Positions 63,674 to 64,000 of a stretch of DNA of 64,000 bases are shown here, piece by piece (the first letter of the stretch is position 1; every line of letters begins with the position of its first letter). A model generated the notes under the pieces. It was not told where the DNA came from. It saw nothing but the letters and a program-made list of their open reading frames with translations, and made no database searches. The stretch is from contig CAVPSX010000012.1 in the NCBI GenBank assembly GCA_963708515.1, forward strand, positions 310,001 through 374,000, read 5' to 3'. A program made the position numbers and the translations under genes. This DNA comes from JAPLJM01 sp963708515 (GTDB taxonomy: Bacteria; Desulfobacterota; Syntrophia; Syntrophales; Fen-1087).

Positions 63674-64000
63674 TGGAAGAAAAGAAAGACAAATCCTTTA
63701 TCATCCGCGACAGACGGATTTTTGGTGAAACAGGGGACCTGCGTCAAGACGGCGAATCTCAGCCGGAAGCAAACCCCGTCGAAACGCAGGATGAACCCGA
63801 ACGGCGGCCTCCCGTGACGGAATCACTGGAATCTGAGCGTGAAGAAGCCTTCCCGGAGGTGAGTTTTGTCAATTTTATCTTATCATTGAGCACCACGGCC
63901 ATGTATCATTTCGGAGATTTTCCCGATCCGGTATCCCAGAAGGCTCAAAGAAACCTGACTGCAGCCAAGCAGACCATCGATATTCTCGGCATGCTCAGAT
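63674..64000 (+). CDS. DUF1844 family protein, N-terminal part
   Basis: 109 codons to the window edge. The ATG follows AGAGGAGG. The first 60 residues are charged and low-complexity (FIIRDRRIFGETGDLRQ, then a Glu/Pro-rich stretch); then VSFVNFILSLSTTAMYHFGD and AKQTIDILGML match DUF1844, a small family of unknown function common in Deltaproteobacteria. The rest of the protein is outside the window. Confidence 0.85.

Noticed and set aside
1..64000. tRNA or rRNA genes
   Set aside because: Reading both strands by eye showed no cloverleaf with a TTCGA arm or rRNA segment outside coding regions. A covariance-model scan (tRNAscan-SE, Infernal) would be decisive and was not possible here.

Overview
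This window looks like chromosomal DNA of a strictly anaerobic member of the Desulfobacterota (former Deltaproteobacteria), most likely close to the Syntrophales. That placement is inferred from gene content and is not proven. The clues are a tungsten-type aldehyde:ferredoxin oxidoreductase with its own sulfur-carrier genes, a two-subunit pyruvate carboxylase, a Re-citrate-synthase-like enzyme, a fatty-acid/branched-chain type Liv ABC operon with an embedded acyl-CoA ligase, phasin/PhaE-type granule proteins and many PAS/two-component signalling proteins. No rRNA, tRNA, CRISPR array or prophage was seen; the only mobile DNA is a truncated IS4-type transposase.

Layout. 1-6.4 kb (minus strand): secA, argJ, then the conserved rpsB-tsf-pyrH-frr translation cluster, cut by the window edge in frr. 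6.9-10.1 kb (plus): AOR, MoaD, a second MoaD-like protein and a MoeB/ThiF-type adenylyltransferase. 10.1-13.6 kb (minus): carboxyltransferase/biotin subunit and biotin carboxylase. 14.0-18.0 kb: an EF-G-like GTPase and mogA (plus), then Mut7-C, LapA and HIT proteins (minus). 18.3-25.1 kb (minus): a complete Liv-type uptake operon (substrate-binding protein, LivG, acyl-CoA ligase, LivH, LivM, LivF) in which every gene carries one or more frameshifts; two strong terminators sit directly in front of it. 25.4-28.4 kb (minus): a PilS/PilR-like sensor and sigma-54 activator. 28.6-42.5 kb (plus): comEC, hisS, aspS, a citrate-synthase-like fusion, a lytic transglycosylase, rmuC and a six-PAS hybrid kinase. 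42.5-46.5 kb (minus): an adenosine-kinase-like PfkB, a zinc peptidase, adk and a UvrD helicase. 46.8-49.4 kb (plus): tandem SAH/5'-deoxyadenosine deaminase paralogues. 49.5-52.2 kb (minus): a GH57-glycogen synthase fusion. 52.7-54.0 kb (plus): phasin, SAP and PhaE-like genes. 54.1-55.9 kb (minus): a Nudix fusion and a methyltransferase. 56.3-64 kb (plus): a phosphoesterase-nucleotidyltransferase fusion, a diguanylate cyclase, a hypoxanthine-DNA glycosylase, a diadenylate cyclase, clpB (frameshifted) and a DUF1844 protein.

How it fits together. Central metabolism (AOR, pyruvate carboxylase, citrate synthase-like), nucleoside by-product removal (deaminases plus adenosine kinase) and carbon storage (phasins, glycogen-type enzyme) sit among housekeeping translation and secretion genes. 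Two cyclic-dinucleotide synthases, one GGDEF and one DAC, lie about 1.1 kb apart. Frameshifts are concentrated in 19.1-25.0 kb and 62.3-63.3 kb, with single ones elsewhere. The conserved protein continues cleanly on both sides of each, so sequencing or assembly indels are the simplest explanation, with recent gene decay the alternative. The most interesting non-coding signal is the mutually exclusive hairpin arrangement in front of the Liv operon.
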